Shown here piece by piece: positions 9,355 to 19,770 of a stretch of DNA of 64,000 bases. A model generated the notes under the pieces. The model was given only the letters and a program-made list of their open reading frames with translations. It had not been told where the DNA came from and did not search any database. The DNA comes from Rhizobiaceae bacterium. Lineage in GTDB: Bacteria; Pseudomonadota; Alphaproteobacteria; Rhizobiales; Rhizobiaceae. Both the position numbers and the translations under genes were made by a program. Positions within the stretch are counted from its first letter, which is position 1; each line of letters opens with the position of its first letter. The stretch is taken from NCBI GenBank assembly GCA_019635755.1, contig JAHBYW010000012.1, positions 1 to 64,000 of the forward strand. The letters run 5' to 3'.

Positions 9355-11016
9355 GACAAACACCGTCACCAGCGGCTTCTTGCCCCAGGCCTCGGTGGCC
9401 GCGCCGCGCACCGCGCGCCTGACGGCCTCTTCGATCAGCGCCTCGTCCTTGCGCCGCTGCCGCGGGATGCTGTCGATCGCGCCGACGACCGCGTCCACCA
9501 TCAGGTCCTCCAGCGGCTCGCCCGAGGCATCCGCCGCCGCCACCCCGATCGCCACGAGGTCTGGCTCGCCTGCCAGCTCCAGCCTGTCGTCGAAGACGAC
9601 GTTGACCGCCACATGCCCGGCAAAGGAGAGCCGGCGCCGGTCGCGGATGCCCATCGCCTGGTCGTCGCCCAGCAGCTTGCCGTCCTTGTAGATGCGGCCG
9701 TAGGGAACCTGGTCGATGATCTCGGCGGCGCCGGGCGCCAGCCGGAGCATGTCGCCGTTGCGCACCTGGGCGACGTCCTTGATGCCGCTCGTCGCCATCA
9801 GCGAGCCCTGCGCAACCAGGTGCGCGGCCTCGCCATGCACCGGCACGCCGATCGCCGGCCGCGTCCATTCGTACATGCGCTTCAGCTCGGCGCGGCGCGG
9901 ATGGCCGGACACATGCACCAGCGCGTCGCTGTCCTCGATCACCTTGATGCCCAGGTCGATCAGCCGGTTCTTGATCTCGAGGATCGCTTTCTCGTTGCCG
10001 GGAATGGTGCGCGAGGAGAAGATCACCGTGTCGCCCGGCGTCATCTGCACGGTCTTGAGTTCCTCGCGCGACAGCTTCGCCAGGGCTGCCAGCGGCTCGC
10101 CCTGGCTGCCCGTGCAGATGATCACCAGCCGGTTCCGGTCGATGAGGTTGAACTCGTCCTCCGACGCGAAGGGAGGCAGGCCGTCCATGAAGCCGAGGTC
10201 GGTCGACACGTCGATGACGCGCTTCAGCGAGCGGCCCATGACGATGCACTGCTTGCCGGTGTCGCGCGCGGCCTCGGCGATGAGGCGCACGCGCGCTACG
10301 TTCGAGGAGAAGGTGGTGACCGCGACGCGGCCCTTGGCCTCGGCGATCAGCGTCCTCAGCGTCGCGCCGACTGCCTGCTCGGACGGCGACTCGCCCTCGC
10401 GGAGCGCATTGGTGGAATCGCACACGAGCGCCAGCACGCCGGCGTCGCCCAGCGCCTTCAGCCGCGCCTCGTCGGTCGGCGCGCCGAGCTCGGGCGTGGG
10501 GTCGAGCTTCCAGTCGCCGGTGTGGATCACCGTGCCGGCCGGCGTGGTGATCGCCAGCGCGATCGGCTCGGGGATCGAGTGCGTCACCGTGATCGCCTCG
10601 ATCGAGAACGGGCCGACGGTGAATGTGTCGCCGGCGCGGTAGATCTTCACCGGCACCTTCGGCGCGCCCTGTTCGCCCTGGCGCTTGGCCTCCAGCAGCC
10701 CGGCCGTGAACGGCGTCATCCAGCACGGCGCCTTGAGGCGCGGCCACAGGTCGAGCAGCGCGCCGTAATGGTCCTCATGCGCGTGGGTGATCACGATGCC
10801 CTTCAGGTTCGCGATGTTCTCCTCGACGAAGCGGATGTCGGGCATCACCAGGTCGACGCCGGGCAGCTTGTCATCCGGGAAGGTGACGCCGCAGTCGACG
10901 ATGATCCACTCGCGCGCGTCGGGACGACCGTAGCCGTAGAGCGCGAAGTTCATGCCGATCTCGCCCACGCCTCCCAGCGGGACGAAAACGAATTCGGGGC
11001 CGTCATAGCGCGCCAT
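9346..11016 (-). CDS. rnj: Ribonuclease J
   Basis: Metallo-beta-lactamase/beta-CASP ribonuclease with endo- and 5'-exonuclease activity in RNA processing and decay. The zinc motif HAHEDH is at residues 78-83; the beta-CASP insert and C-terminal domain follow, and the 556-residue length is normal. It lies ten bases after birA in the nuo-linked operon. Rhizobial RNase J is commonly found in this position. Confidence 0.93.
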   Translation of the reverse strand: MARYDGPEFVFVPLGGVGEIGMNFALYGYGRPDAREWIIVDCGVTFPDDKLPGVDLVMPDIRFVEENIANLKGIVITHAHEDHYGALLDLWPRLKAPCWMTPFTAGLLEAKRQGEQGAPKVPVKIYRAGDTFTVGPFSIEAITVTHSIPEPIALAITTPAGTVIHTGDWKLDPTPELGAPTDEARLKALGDAGVLALVCDSTNALREGESPSEQAVGATLRTLIAEAKGRVAVTTFSSNVARVRLIAEAARDTGKQCIVMGRSLKRVIDVSTDLGFMDGLPPFASEDEFNLIDRNRLVIICTGSQGEPLAALAKLSREELKTVQMTPGDTVIFSSRTIPGNEKAILEIKNRLIDLGIKVIEDSDALVHVSGHPRRAELKRMYEWTRPAIGVPVHGEAAHLVAQGSLMATSGIKDVAQVRNGDMLRLAPGAAEIIDQVPYGRIYKDGKLLGDDQAMGIRDRRRLSFAGHVAVNVVFDDRLELAGEPDLVAIGVAAADASGEPLEDLMVDAVVGAIDSIPRQRRKDEALIEEAVRRAVRGAATEAWGKKPLVTVFVTR

Positions 11017-11025
11017 GCTGTGTTC

Positions 11026-11859
11026 CTATGCCGCGCCCGCGGACGCCACCGCGCCGAAATGCACGTCGCCGGCGGCGATGGCAAGGGTGGCGCCGGTGCG
11101 GTCGCGGATCACGAACCGGCAATCCTCGTCGATGGTTTCGAAGACGCCGCGCACGACGGAGCCGTCGACGCGCACCGCGACTTCGCTGCCGATGCCCGCG
11201 GCGCGCCCCAGCCAGCGCCGGCGGATCGCGGCGAGCCCGCGCGCGCCGTCCCATGTCGCCGCGTTCGACGTCCACGCGTCGGAGAGCGCCAGGAACAGCG
11301 TCTCGGCATCCACCGCGGCGCCCATCGCCTTCAGCGACGTCGCCGGGTACGGCACGTCCTCGGGATGCGCCACCACATTGACGCCGATGCCCACCGCCAC
11401 GGCGTTGCGGCCGTCGGCCAGCGCCGTCGATTCCAGCAGGATGCCGGCGAGCTTGGCGCCGCTGGCCAGGACGTCGTTCGGCCATTTCAGCTCGAAGCGG
11501 CCGCCGGAGGTGGTGCCGCCGTCGACGCCGACCGACACCAGCCCGGCCGGCAGCACCGCGTCGAGCGCCTCGGCCAGCGCCAGCCCAGCGACGAAACCCA
11601 GCGTCGCGGCGTTCTTCAGGTCGATGCCGTCGGCGAGCAGCAGCGTGGCCGCGAGGTTGCCTTCCGCCGTCGCCCAGGGCCGGCCGCGCCGGCCGCGCCC
11701 GCTTTCCTGCTTCTTCGACACGATCCAGAGCCGCCCCGGATCGCCCGCGCGCGCGCGATCCAGCGCCAGCGCATTGGTCGAACCGACGCTCTCGTGCGCT
11801 TCGAGGCGATAGCCGGCGGCGAAGGCGGTGGGAGCGAGCGAGAAACGCGAACTGGCCAA
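11026..11859 (-). CDS. birA: Biotin--[acetyl-CoA carboxylase] ligase
   Basis: Attaches biotin to the carboxyl-carrier protein of acetyl-CoA carboxylase. It has the ligase core without the N-terminal DNA-binding domain: SVGSTN near the start, GRGRRGRPW (biotinyl-AMP loop), KWPNDVL and the GIGVNV motif. No ATG is available near the expected N-terminus; a TTG at 11859, just after the nuoN stop codon, gives a 277-residue protein with the usual leader, but that start is tentative. It is tightly linked to nuoN and rnj. Confidence 0.88.
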   Translation of the reverse strand: MASSRFSLAPTAFAAGYRLEAHESVGSTNALALDRARAGDPGRLWIVSKKQESGRGRRGRPWATAEGNLAATLLLADGIDLKNAATLGFVAGLALAEALDAVLPAGLVSVGVDGGTTSGGRFELKWPNDVLASGAKLAGILLESTALADGRNAVAVGIGVNVVAHPEDVPYPATSLKAMGAAVDAETLFLALSDAWTSNAATWDGARGLAAIRRRWLGRAAGIGSEVAVRVDGSVVRGVFETIDEDCRFVIRDRTGATLAIAAGDVHFGAVASAGAA

Positions 11860-11870
11860 CAGACCGGCGC

Positions 11871-13307
11871 CTAGAAAAACGTCTTCGCGGCCGCTTCCGC
11901 CATCTGGCCGATCGGCCCGCCGATGAGCACGTAGAGCAGGACGAAGGCGCCCGACACGCCCAGCACCAGCCTGAGCTCCCCAGCCATCGGCAGGAAGCCG
12001 CCGACCGGCTCGTCGAACCACATGAGCTTGATGATGCGCAGGTAGTAGTAGGCGCCCACCACCGAGGCCAGCACGCCGATCACGGCCAGCGCGTAGAGGT
12101 TGGCATTGATCGCCGCGAGGAAGACGTACCATTTTCCCCAGAAGCCGGCGAGCGGCGGGATGCCGGCCAGGCTGAACATCAGGATCGTCAGGATGGTCGC
12201 CATCATCGGATTGGTGGACGACAGCCCGGCCAGGTCGTCGATCTGCTCGACATTGCCGTCGCGCCGCCGCATCGCGAGGATGAAGGCGAAGGTGCCGAGC
12301 GTCATCACCAGGTAGATCAGCATGTAGATGGCGACGCCGCGCACGCCGGCCTCGGTGTTGGCCGCCAGGCCAACCAGCGCGTATCCCATGTGGCCGATCG
12401 AGGAATACGCCATAAGCCGCTTGATGTTGCGCTGGCCGATCGCGGCGAAGGCGCCGAGCACCATCGAGGCGATCGAGATGAAGACGACGATCTGCTGCCA
12501 GTCCGGCGCGATCGGCTCGAACGCGCCGACGGTGACGCGCACCAGAAGCGCCATCGCGGCCATCTTCGGCGCGGCGGCGAAGAAGGCGGTCACCGGCGTC
12601 GGCGCGCCCTCGTAGACGTCCGGCGTCCACATGTGGAACGGCACGGCCGAGATCTTGAACGCCAGTCCGGCCAGCACGAAGACGAGGCCGAACACCAGCC
12701 CGAGCTGGCGCTCCGAACCGGCCAGCGCGCGCGCGATCTCGTCGAAGCCGGTGTTGCCGGTGTAGCCGTAGACGAGGCTGATGCCATAAAGCAGCATGCC
12801 CGACGACAGCGCGCCCAGCACGAAGTACTTCAGGCCGGCTTCGGTCGAACGCACGCTGTCGCGGTTGATCGCCGCGACGACGTAGAGCGACAGCGACTGC
12901 AGTTCGAGCCCGAGATAGAGCGCGATCATGTCGTTGGCCGACACCATCAGCATCATGCCGAGCGTCGCCAGCATGATCAGCACCGGATACTCGAACTTGT
13001 CGAACTTCTCCGCCTTGGCGAAGCCCACGGACATGATCAGCGTCACGATCGAGCCGCCCAGCGTCAGCACCTTCATGAAGCGCGCGAAGGGATCTGACAC
13101 GAACGAGCCGCCGAACGCCTCGCCCTCGCCCGTCATGAAGCAGAGCCAGGCGCCCGCCGCGATCAGCACGGCGACGGCGAGGCCGGTCACGGTCGTGTTG
13201 GCGCGCTCGCCGGAATAGACGCCGATCATCAACAGCGCCATGGCACCGACGGCGACGATCAGTTCGGGCGCTGCCAGCGAGAGGCTGAGCGAGAGTTCAG
13301 GCGTCAT
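11871..13307 (-). CDS. nuoN: NADH-quinone oxidoreductase subunit N
   Basis: Antiporter-like proton-pumping subunit of Complex I in the inner membrane, about 14 helices and 478 residues. The start at MTPELSLS is supported by GAGG eight bases upstream. It is the last nuo gene, separated from nuoM by ten bases. Confidence 0.95.
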   Translation of the reverse strand: MTPELSLSLSLAAPELIVAVGAMALLMIGVYSGERANTTVTGLAVAVLIAAGAWLCFMTGEGEAFGGSFVSDPFARFMKVLTLGGSIVTLIMSVGFAKAEKFDKFEYPVLIMLATLGMMLMVSANDMIALYLGLELQSLSLYVVAAINRDSVRSTEAGLKYFVLGALSSGMLLYGISLVYGYTGNTGFDEIARALAGSERQLGLVFGLVFVLAGLAFKISAVPFHMWTPDVYEGAPTPVTAFFAAAPKMAAMALLVRVTVGAFEPIAPDWQQIVVFISIASMVLGAFAAIGQRNIKRLMAYSSIGHMGYALVGLAANTEAGVRGVAIYMLIYLVMTLGTFAFILAMRRRDGNVEQIDDLAGLSSTNPMMATILTILMFSLAGIPPLAGFWGKWYVFLAAINANLYALAVIGVLASVVGAYYYLRIIKLMWFDEPVGGFLPMAGELRLVLGVSGAFVLLYVLIGGPIGQMAEAAAKTFF

Positions 13308-13317
13308 CGCATCGACC

Positions 13318-14823
13318 TCAATGTGCCGGGGCGGCCATCGCCGCCTCGACCGACACGGAAACATTGTTCACCAGCGCCGCGACCGAAGCCGCGGTGGCGT
13401 CGAAGATCGGCGCCGGGTAGACGCCGAAGAAGATCACCAGCAGCGCCAGCGGATAGATGATCGCCTTCTCGCGCGTCGACAGGTCGAGCATGCCCTTCAG
13501 GCTCTCCTTGGTCAGCGCGCCGAACACCACCTTGCGGTAGAGCCAGAGCGCATAGGCCGCCGAGAGGACGACGCCGGTCGTGGCGAACAGCGCCACCCAG
13601 GTGTTGACCCGGAAGACGCCGAGCAGCGTCAGGAACTCGCCGATGAAGCCGCTGGTGCCCGGCAGGCCGACATTGGCCATGGTGAAGATCAGGAACACCA
13701 CCGCGTATTTCGGCATGTTGTTGACCAGCCCGCCATAGGCGGCGATCTCGCGCGTGTGCAGGCGGTCGTAGACAACGCCGACGCACAGGAACAGCGCGCC
13801 CGAGACGAGGCCGTGCGACAGCATCTGGAAGATCGAGCCCTGGATGCCCTCCTGGTTCATCGCGAAGATGCCCATCGTCACGTAGCCCATGTGGGCGACC
13901 GAGGAGTAGGCGATCAGCTTCTTCATGTCCTCCTGCATCAGCGCGACGAGCGAGGTGTAGATGATCGCCACGACCGAGAGCGCGAAGACGAACGGCGCGA
14001 AGTCGACCGACGCGACCGGGAACATCGGCAGCGAGAAGCGCAGGAAGCCATAGCCGCCCATCTTCAGCAGGATGCCCGCCAGGATCACCGAGCCCGCCGT
14101 CGGCGCCTCCACGTGGGCGTCGGGCAGCCAGGTGTGCACCGGCCACATCGGCATCTTCACCGCAAAGGAGGCGAAGAAGGCGACCCACAGCCATGGCTGC
14201 ATCGACACCGGGAAATCATGTGCCAGCAGTCGCGTGATGTCGGTCGTGCCGGCCTGCCAGAACATGGCCATGATGGCGAGCAGCATCAGAACCGAGCCGA
14301 GCAGCGTGTAGAGGAAGAACTTGAAGCTGGCATACACGCGCCGCTTGCCGCCCCACACGCCGATGATGATGAACATCGGGATGAGGCCCGCCTCGAAGAA
14401 CACGTAGAACAGCACGATGTCGAGCGCGCAGAACACGCCGACCATCAGCGTCTCGAGGATCAGGAAGGCGATCATGTATTCCTTGACGCGCTTCTCGATC
14501 GCTTCCCACGAAGCGAGGATGCAGAGCGGCATCAGGAACGTCGTCAGGATGACGAACAGCATCGAGATGCCGTCCACGCCCATGTGGTAGGAGATGCCCG
14601 AATCCAGCCAGGCGACCTTCTCGACCATCTGGAAGTTCGGATCGGTCTTGTCGAAGCCGACCCAGATGAACAGCGACAGCGCGAAGGTGAAGACGGTCGT
14701 CAGCAGCGCCACGTTGCGGATGTTGCGCCGCGCGCCGCGGCTGTCGTCGCGGATGAGCAGGATCAGGAACGCGCCGACCAGCGGCAGGAACGTGACCGTT
14801 GAAAGGATCGGCCAGTCGACCAT
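13318..14823 (-). CDS. nuoM: NADH-quinone oxidoreductase subunit M
   Basis: Antiporter-like membrane subunit of Complex I, 501 residues, with the conserved lysine- and glutamate-bearing helices (for example [20 protein letters not shown]). The start ATG overlaps the stop codon of nuoL, indicating translational coupling. Confidence 0.96.
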   Translation of the reverse strand: MVDWPILSTVTFLPLVGAFLILLIRDDSRGARRNIRNVALLTTVFTFALSLFIWVGFDKTDPNFQMVEKVAWLDSGISYHMGVDGISMLFVILTTFLMPLCILASWEAIEKRVKEYMIAFLILETLMVGVFCALDIVLFYVFFEAGLIPMFIIIGVWGGKRRVYASFKFFLYTLLGSVLMLLAIMAMFWQAGTTDITRLLAHDFPVSMQPWLWVAFFASFAVKMPMWPVHTWLPDAHVEAPTAGSVILAGILLKMGGYGFLRFSLPMFPVASVDFAPFVFALSVVAIIYTSLVALMQEDMKKLIAYSSVAHMGYVTMGIFAMNQEGIQGSIFQMLSHGLVSGALFLCVGVVYDRLHTREIAAYGGLVNNMPKYAVVFLIFTMANVGLPGTSGFIGEFLTLLGVFRVNTWVALFATTGVVLSAAYALWLYRKVVFGALTKESLKGMLDLSTREKAIIYPLALLVIFFGVYPAPIFDATAASVAALVNNVSVSVEAAMAAPAH

Positions 14824-16835
14824 CAGAAGCTGCCCCCGAACATCATCCACGTCACGAGAGCGGCGACGCCGATCAGCATCGCGAAGGCGTAGTGATAGAG
14901 ATAACCCGTCTGAAGCTTCACGACGCTGCGCGTCACGTCGACGACGCGCGCCGACACGCCGTCCGGACCGAAGCCGTCGATCAGCCAGCCGTCGCCCTTC
15001 TTCCACAGGAAGCGACCGAGCCGCTTCGCCGGCCCGACGAACAGGAAGTCGTAGAGTTCGTCGAAGTACCACTTGTTCAGCAGGAAGGCGTAGAGCCCGC
15101 GGTGCTGCGCGGCCAGGCGCTGCGGCGTCTCCGGCGAGCGGATGTAGAACTGGTATGCGAACAGGAAGCCGACGATCATCGCGACGAACGGCGCAAGCTT
15201 CACCCACATCGGCACGCCGTGGAAATCGTGCAGGATGTGGTTGTCGGCCAGCGTGAACAGCGCGCTCTTCCAGAACGCCTCATAGGCGTCGCCGATGAAG
15301 TAGTCGTGGAACACGACGCCCGCGAACAGCGCGCCGACGGCCAGCACGAACAGCGGCACCAGCATCACCGGCGGCGATTCATGGACATGATGCATCACGT
15401 CGGCGCTGGCGCGCGGCTTGCCGTGGAACGTCATGAAGATCAGCCGCCAGGAGTAGAAGCTGGTGAACACCGCCGCCACGACCAGCAGGATGAAAGCGAG
15501 GCTGGCGACCGCGTTGTGGCCGACGAAGGCGCCCTCGATGATGGCGTCCTTGGAGAAGAAGCCGGCTGTGCCGATGATGGTCGCGGGGATGCCGACCCCT
15601 GTCAGCGCCAGCGTGCCGATCACCATCATCCAGTAGGTCGTCGGGATGTGCTTCCTCAACCCGCCCATGCGCCGCATGTCCTGCTCGTCGGAGACGGCGT
15701 GGATGACCGAGCCGGAGCCGAGGAACAGCAGCGCCTTGAAGAAGGCGTGCGTGAAGAGGTGGAAGATCGCGGCGCCGTAGAAGCCCAGCCCGAGCGCCAC
15801 GAACATGTAGCCGAGCTGCGAGCAGGTCGAATAGGCGATGACGCGCTTGATGTCGTTCTGCACGAGGCCGACGGTCGCAGCGAAGAACGCCGTGAACGCG
15901 CCTACGAAGGTCACCACGGTCAGTGCCGTGTGCGACAGTTCGAAGAGCGGCGACAGACGCGCCAGCATGAACACGCCGGCCGTCACCATGGTCGCGGCGT
16001 GGATCAGCGCCGACACCGGCGTCGGGCCTTCCATCGCGTCCGGCAGCCAGGTGTGCAGCGGCACCTGCGCCGACTTTCCCATCGCGCCCATGAAGAGCAG
16101 CAGGCAGATCACGGTCAGCGCCGCATGCTTGTCGAGCGCGTATCCCAGGAAGTTCAGCGCCGTGTCGACATGGCCCGCGGCGTCAGCGGCGGCACCCTCC
16201 GCGCCGTGGGCGGCAGGCGCGAACGAGGCGGCGTTGGCGAAGATCGTGTCGAAGCTGACCGAGCCGAACAGCACGAAGACGCCGAAGATGCCGAGCGCGA
16301 AACCGAAATCGCCGACGCGGTTGACGACGAACGCCTTGATCGCGGCGGCATTGGCCGAGGGCTTCTTGTACCAGAAACCGATCAGCAGGTAGGACGCGAG
16401 GCCGACGCCCTCCCAGCCGAAGAACATCTGCACAAGGTTGTCCGACGTCACCAGCATCAGCATCGCGAAGGTGAACAGCGACAGGTACGCGAAGAAGCGC
16501 GGCCGGTGCGGGTCGTGGTGCATGTAGCCGATCGAGTAGACGTGCACCAACGCCGAGACGGTGTTGACGACCACCAGCATGACCACGGTCAGCGTGTCGA
16601 TGCGGAGCGCCCAGTCGGCCTGCAGGCTGCCCGACTCGATGAAGCGCAGCACCGGCACCGTGAACACCTCGCCGGCGCCGAAGCCGACGGCGAAGAAGGC
16701 GAACCACGACAGCACGGCCGAGACCACCAGCAGGCCGGACGTGATGTATTCCGATGCGCGTGCGCCGATGGCATTGCCGAACAGGCCGGCGATCAGGAAG
16801 CCGAGCAGCGGCAGGAAGACGATCGCTTGGTACAT
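14823..16835 (-). CDS. nuoL: NADH-quinone oxidoreductase subunit L
   Basis: Largest antiporter-like subunit of Complex I, 670 residues, with the long amphipathic C-terminal helix region characteristic of NuoL. Recognisable stretches include [17 protein letters not shown] and [20 protein letters not shown]. It is separated from nuoK by a 196-base spacer that carries a large palindromic repeat. Confidence 0.96.
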   Translation of the reverse strand: MYQAIVFLPLLGFLIAGLFGNAIGARASEYITSGLLVVSAVLSWFAFFAVGFGAGEVFTVPVLRFIESGSLQADWALRIDTLTVVMLVVVNTVSALVHVYSIGYMHHDPHRPRFFAYLSLFTFAMLMLVTSDNLVQMFFGWEGVGLASYLLIGFWYKKPSANAAAIKAFVVNRVGDFGFALGIFGVFVLFGSVSFDTIFANAASFAPAAHGAEGAAADAAGHVDTALNFLGYALDKHAALTVICLLLFMGAMGKSAQVPLHTWLPDAMEGPTPVSALIHAATMVTAGVFMLARLSPLFELSHTALTVVTFVGAFTAFFAATVGLVQNDIKRVIAYSTCSQLGYMFVALGLGFYGAAIFHLFTHAFFKALLFLGSGSVIHAVSDEQDMRRMGGLRKHIPTTYWMMVIGTLALTGVGIPATIIGTAGFFSKDAIIEGAFVGHNAVASLAFILLVVAAVFTSFYSWRLIFMTFHGKPRASADVMHHVHESPPVMLVPLFVLAVGALFAGVVFHDYFIGDAYEAFWKSALFTLADNHILHDFHGVPMWVKLAPFVAMIVGFLFAYQFYIRSPETPQRLAAQHRGLYAFLLNKWYFDELYDFLFVGPAKRLGRFLWKKGDGWLIDGFGPDGVSARVVDVTRSVVKLQTGYLYHYAFAMLIGVAALVTWMMFGGSF

Positions 16836-16870
16836 CAGAGTTGCGAACCCAGGTTAGCGCGTCGGGCAAG

Positions 16871-17005
16871 CACCCCCACTCCAGTTCGCTGCGCGAACCA
16901 CCTCTCCCCCTGCCCGGGGGAGAGGAAGGACTGCAACCTGGCCGCTCTTCCTCTCCCCCGTCGATCGGGGGAGAGGTGGTTCGCGCAGCGAACCGGAGTG
17001 GGGGT
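16871..17005. repeat. Nested palindromic repeat between nuoK and nuoL
   Basis: A 39-40 base outer arm starting CACCCCCACTCC at 16871-16910 is matched by its near-perfect inverse at 16967-17005. Inside it are two smaller hairpins built from CTCTCCCCC and GGGGGAGAG. The structure is in the only long gap of the nuo operon. It resembles the dispersed palindromic elements of rhizobial intergenic DNA, and the same layout recurs at 56746-56840. Confidence 0.85.
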
Positions 17006-17031
17006 CGACACCATGTCGATGTGCATCGCCC

Positions 17032-17340
17032 TCAGCCCTTCATCATGTTCACGTCTTCGACCGCGATGGAGCCGCGGTTGCGGAAGAAGACGACGAGGAT
17101 CGCCAGGCCGATCGCAGCTTCCGCCGCTGCGACCGTTAGCACGAACAGCGCGAAGACCTGTCCGACGAGATCGCCGAGTGCGGCCGAGAAGGCGACGAAG
17201 TTGATGTTGACCGCGAGCAGGATCAGCTCGACCGACATCAGGATGATGATGACGTTCTTGCGGTTCAGGAAGATGCCGAACACGCCGAGCGTGAACAGCA
17301 CGGCCGACAGGGTCAGATAGTGCGCGATGCCGACGGTCAT
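17032..17340 (-). CDS. nuoK: NADH-quinone oxidoreductase subunit K
   Basis: Three-helix Complex I membrane subunit, 102 residues, with the conserved membrane glutamates in the second and third helices ([14 protein letters not shown] and [11 protein letters not shown]). Two bases separate it from nuoJ. Confidence 0.96.
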   Translation of the reverse strand: MTVGIAHYLTLSAVLFTLGVFGIFLNRKNVIIILMSVELILLAVNINFVAFSAALGDLVGQVFALFVLTVAAAEAAIGLAILVVFFRNRGSIAVEDVNMMKG

Positions 17341-17342
17341 CG

Positions 17343-17963
17343 TCAGATCCCCTTCCCCGTCTCGACCTTCTTGACCTCGATCGCGGTCGCCGGGCTGCGC
17401 GCGACCTGCGCGGCGATCGACTGCCGCTTCACCCCTTCCTTGTGGCGCAGCGTCAGCACGATCGCGCCGATCATGGCGACCAGCAGCACCATGCCGGCGA
17501 TCTGGAAGAGGTGGATGTAGTCCGTATACAGGATGTCGCCCAGCGCCGCGGTGTTGTGGCGCGTCGCGACGTCGGGCGTCGGCATCGCCACGGTCGAGGC
17601 GAGGTCCGGCGCGAAGGCATAGCCGCCCAGCACGACGATCAGCTCGGCCGCGAGGATCAGGCCGATCACCGCGCCGACCGGCGCGTACTGCAGCGCGCCC
17701 TGCTTCAGCTCGGCGAAGTCGACGTCGAGCATCATCACCAGGAACAGGAACAGCACCGCGACCGCGCCGACATAGACGACGAGCAGGATCATCGCCAGGA
17801 ACTCGGCGCCGGTGAGCAGGAAAAGCGCCGCCGCATTGAAGAACGTCAGGATGAGATAGAGCACCGAGTGCACGGGATTGCGCGCGGAAATGACCATGAA
17901 CGCCGCGCCGACCGCGACGAAGGCGAACAGATAGAAGAACGCTGCCTCGAGACCGTTAAGCAT
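17343..17963 (-). CDS. nuoJ: NADH-quinone oxidoreductase subunit J
   Basis: Five-helix Complex I membrane subunit, 206 residues, with the conserved [16 protein letters not shown]-like helix (here [19 protein letters not shown]). The C-terminal 30 residues after the last helix are basic and cytoplasmic. Confidence 0.96.
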   Translation of the reverse strand: MLNGLEAAFFYLFAFVAVGAAFMVISARNPVHSVLYLILTFFNAAALFLLTGAEFLAMILLVVYVGAVAVLFLFLVMMLDVDFAELKQGALQYAPVGAVIGLILAAELIVVLGGYAFAPDLASTVAMPTPDVATRHNTAALGDILYTDYIHLFQIAGMVLLVAMIGAIVLTLRHKEGVKRQSIAAQVARSPATAIEVKKVETGKGI

Positions 17964-18038
17964 GGGTCGTCCCCATTGGCTCGCCGGCGGCAGCTGCGCC
18001 GCGCACGGGTGAACTTGAGAAGCCGCGTTTCACCATCA

Positions 18039-18530
18039 TCACCGATACTGCGAGTCCAGGGCGATGTTGCGCGCGATCTCGCGCTCCCAGCGGTCGCCGT
18101 TGGCCAGCAGCCTGTCCTTGTCGTAGTAGAGTTCCTCGCGCGTCTCCGTCGCGAACTCGAAGTTCGGCCCCTCCACGATGGCGTCGACCGGGCAGGCCTC
18201 CTGGCAGAAGCCGCAATAGATGCACTTCACCATGTCGATGTCGTAGCGGACCGTGCGGCGCGTGCCGTCGTTGCGGCGGGGTCCGGCCTCGATGGTGATC
18301 GCCTGCGCCGGGCAGATCGCCTCGCACAGCTTGCAGGCGATGCAGCGCTCCTCGCCGTTCGGATAGCGGCGCAGCGCGTGCTCGCCGCGGAAGCGCGGGC
18401 TGATCGGCCCCTTTTCGTGCGGATAGTTGATCGTTTCCTTGGCGCGGAAGAACTGCCGCATCGACAGGAAGAAGGCGCCGGCGAATTCGCGCAGCAGGAG
18501 CGACTTGGCGGCTTGTGACAGTGCGGACAT
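18039..18530 (-). CDS. nuoI: NADH-quinone oxidoreductase subunit I
   Basis: Peripheral-arm Complex I subunit carrying two [4Fe-4S] clusters (N6a and N6b). Both CxxCxxCxxxCP motifs are visible: [12 protein letters not shown] and [12 protein letters not shown]. The length of 163 residues is typical. Confidence 0.97.
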   Translation of the reverse strand: MSALSQAAKSLLLREFAGAFFLSMRQFFRAKETINYPHEKGPISPRFRGEHALRRYPNGEERCIACKLCEAICPAQAITIEAGPRRNDGTRRTVRYDIDMVKCIYCGFCQEACPVDAIVEGPNFEFATETREELYYDKDRLLANGDRWEREIARNIALDSQYR

Positions 18531-18532
18531 GA

Positions 18533-18724
18533 TCAGTCTCCCGCGACCTGGGTTCCGACGAACCAGCCCGCCGCCGGAAACAGCAGGAGCTCGATCACGC
18601 CGGTTATCGTCAGCACGCGCTTGGTCTCGTCGAGTTCGACGCGGGCGGCAAGAGCACGCAGCATCGCCACGCTGACGAGCGCGACGGCGAGCCCGACCAG
18701 GGCGCCGATCAGGCCGGCCGACAT
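18533..18724 (-). CDS. Small two-helix membrane protein between nuoH and nuoI
   Basis: 63-residue protein with two hydrophobic helices (about 3-25 and 38-58) joined by a charged loop ([10 protein letters not shown]). Its ATG overlaps the nuoH stop codon (TGATG), and nuoI begins two bases after its own stop, so it is embedded in the operon translationally. I do not recognise a named family; a Complex I accessory or assembly factor is an inference from position only. Confidence 0.72.
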   Translation of the reverse strand: MSAGLIGALVGLAVALVSVAMLRALAARVELDETKRVLTITGVIELLLFPAAGWFVGTQVAGD

Positions 18725-19767
18725 CACGCCGTCTCCATCAGCTTGAGCACGAAGGCCGTGGCGACGACCATGAACAGCGACAGCGGCAGGAACACCTTCC
18801 AGCCCAGCCGCATCAGCTGGTCGTAACGGTAGCGCGGCACGAAGGCCTTCACCATCGCGAACATGAAGAACACGAGGCAGACCTTCAGCACGAACCAGAT
18901 GACGCCCGGCACCCAGGTGAACGGCACGATGTCGACCGGCGGCAGCCAGCCGCCGAGGAACAGGATCGTGGTCAGCGCGCACATCAGCACGATCGCCACG
19001 TATTCGCCGAGGAAGAACAGCAGGAACGGCGTCGCCGAATATTCGATCATGTGGCCGGCGACGAGTTCGGATTCGGCCTCGACGAGGTCGAAGGGAGGCC
19101 GGTTCGTCTCGGCCAGCGCCGAGATGAAGAACACGACGAACATCGGGAACAGCGCCAGCCAGTGCCAGTCGAGGAACGAGTTGGTCAGGCCGAGGCGCGT
19201 GCCGAGCCCGTCCTGCTGCGACAGCACGATGTCGGTGAGGTTGAGCGAGCCGACCGCGAGCAGCACGCAGACGATGACGAAGCCGATCGAGACCTCGTAG
19301 GACACCATCTGCGCCGCCGAGCGCAGCGCGCCGAGGAACGGGTATTTCGAGTTCGACGCCCAGCCGCCCATGATCACGCCGTAGACTTCGAGCGACGAGA
19401 TGGCGAAGACGTAGAGGATGCCGACATTGATGTTGGCGACCGCCCAGCCCTCGTTGACCGGGATCACCGCCCAGGCGGCCAGCGCCAGCACGGCCGAGAC
19501 CAGCGGCGCCAGCAGGAACACGCCCTTGTTGGCGCCGGACGGGATGATCGGCTCCTTGACGACGAATTTCAGCAGGTCGGCGAAGGACTGCAGCAGTCCC
19601 CACGGTCCCACCACGTTCGGGCCCCGGCGCATCTGCACCGCCGCCCAGATCTTGCGGTCGGCATAGAGGATGTAGGCGACGAAGATCAGCAGCACGACGA
19701 TCAGCGCCACCGACTTCAGCAGGATGATCAGCGCCGGCAGGACGTAGAAGGAGAAGAACGTATCCAT
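18724..19767 (-). CDS. nuoH: NADH-quinone oxidoreductase subunit H
   Basis: Membrane subunit of Complex I at the quinone-binding junction, 347 residues and about eight helices. Conserved stretches [19 protein letters not shown] and [19 protein letters not shown] are clear. Confidence 0.97.
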   Translation of the reverse strand: MDTFFSFYVLPALIILLKSVALIVVLLIFVAYILYADRKIWAAVQMRRGPNVVGPWGLLQSFADLLKFVVKEPIIPSGANKGVFLLAPLVSAVLALAAWAVIPVNEGWAVANINVGILYVFAISSLEVYGVIMGGWASNSKYPFLGALRSAAQMVSYEVSIGFVIVCVLLAVGSLNLTDIVLSQQDGLGTRLGLTNSFLDWHWLALFPMFVVFFISALAETNRPPFDLVEAESELVAGHMIEYSATPFLLFFLGEYVAIVLMCALTTILFLGGWLPPVDIVPFTWVPGVIWFVLKVCLVFFMFAMVKAFVPRYRYDQLMRLGWKVFLPLSLFMVVATAFVLKLMETA

Positions 19768-19770
19768 GTC

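Noticed and set aside
9286-11874. 862-codon open frame on the plus strand opposite rnj and birA
   Set aside because: Antisense to well-supported genes; Arg/His/Ala-rich composition typical of GC-rich shadow frames.
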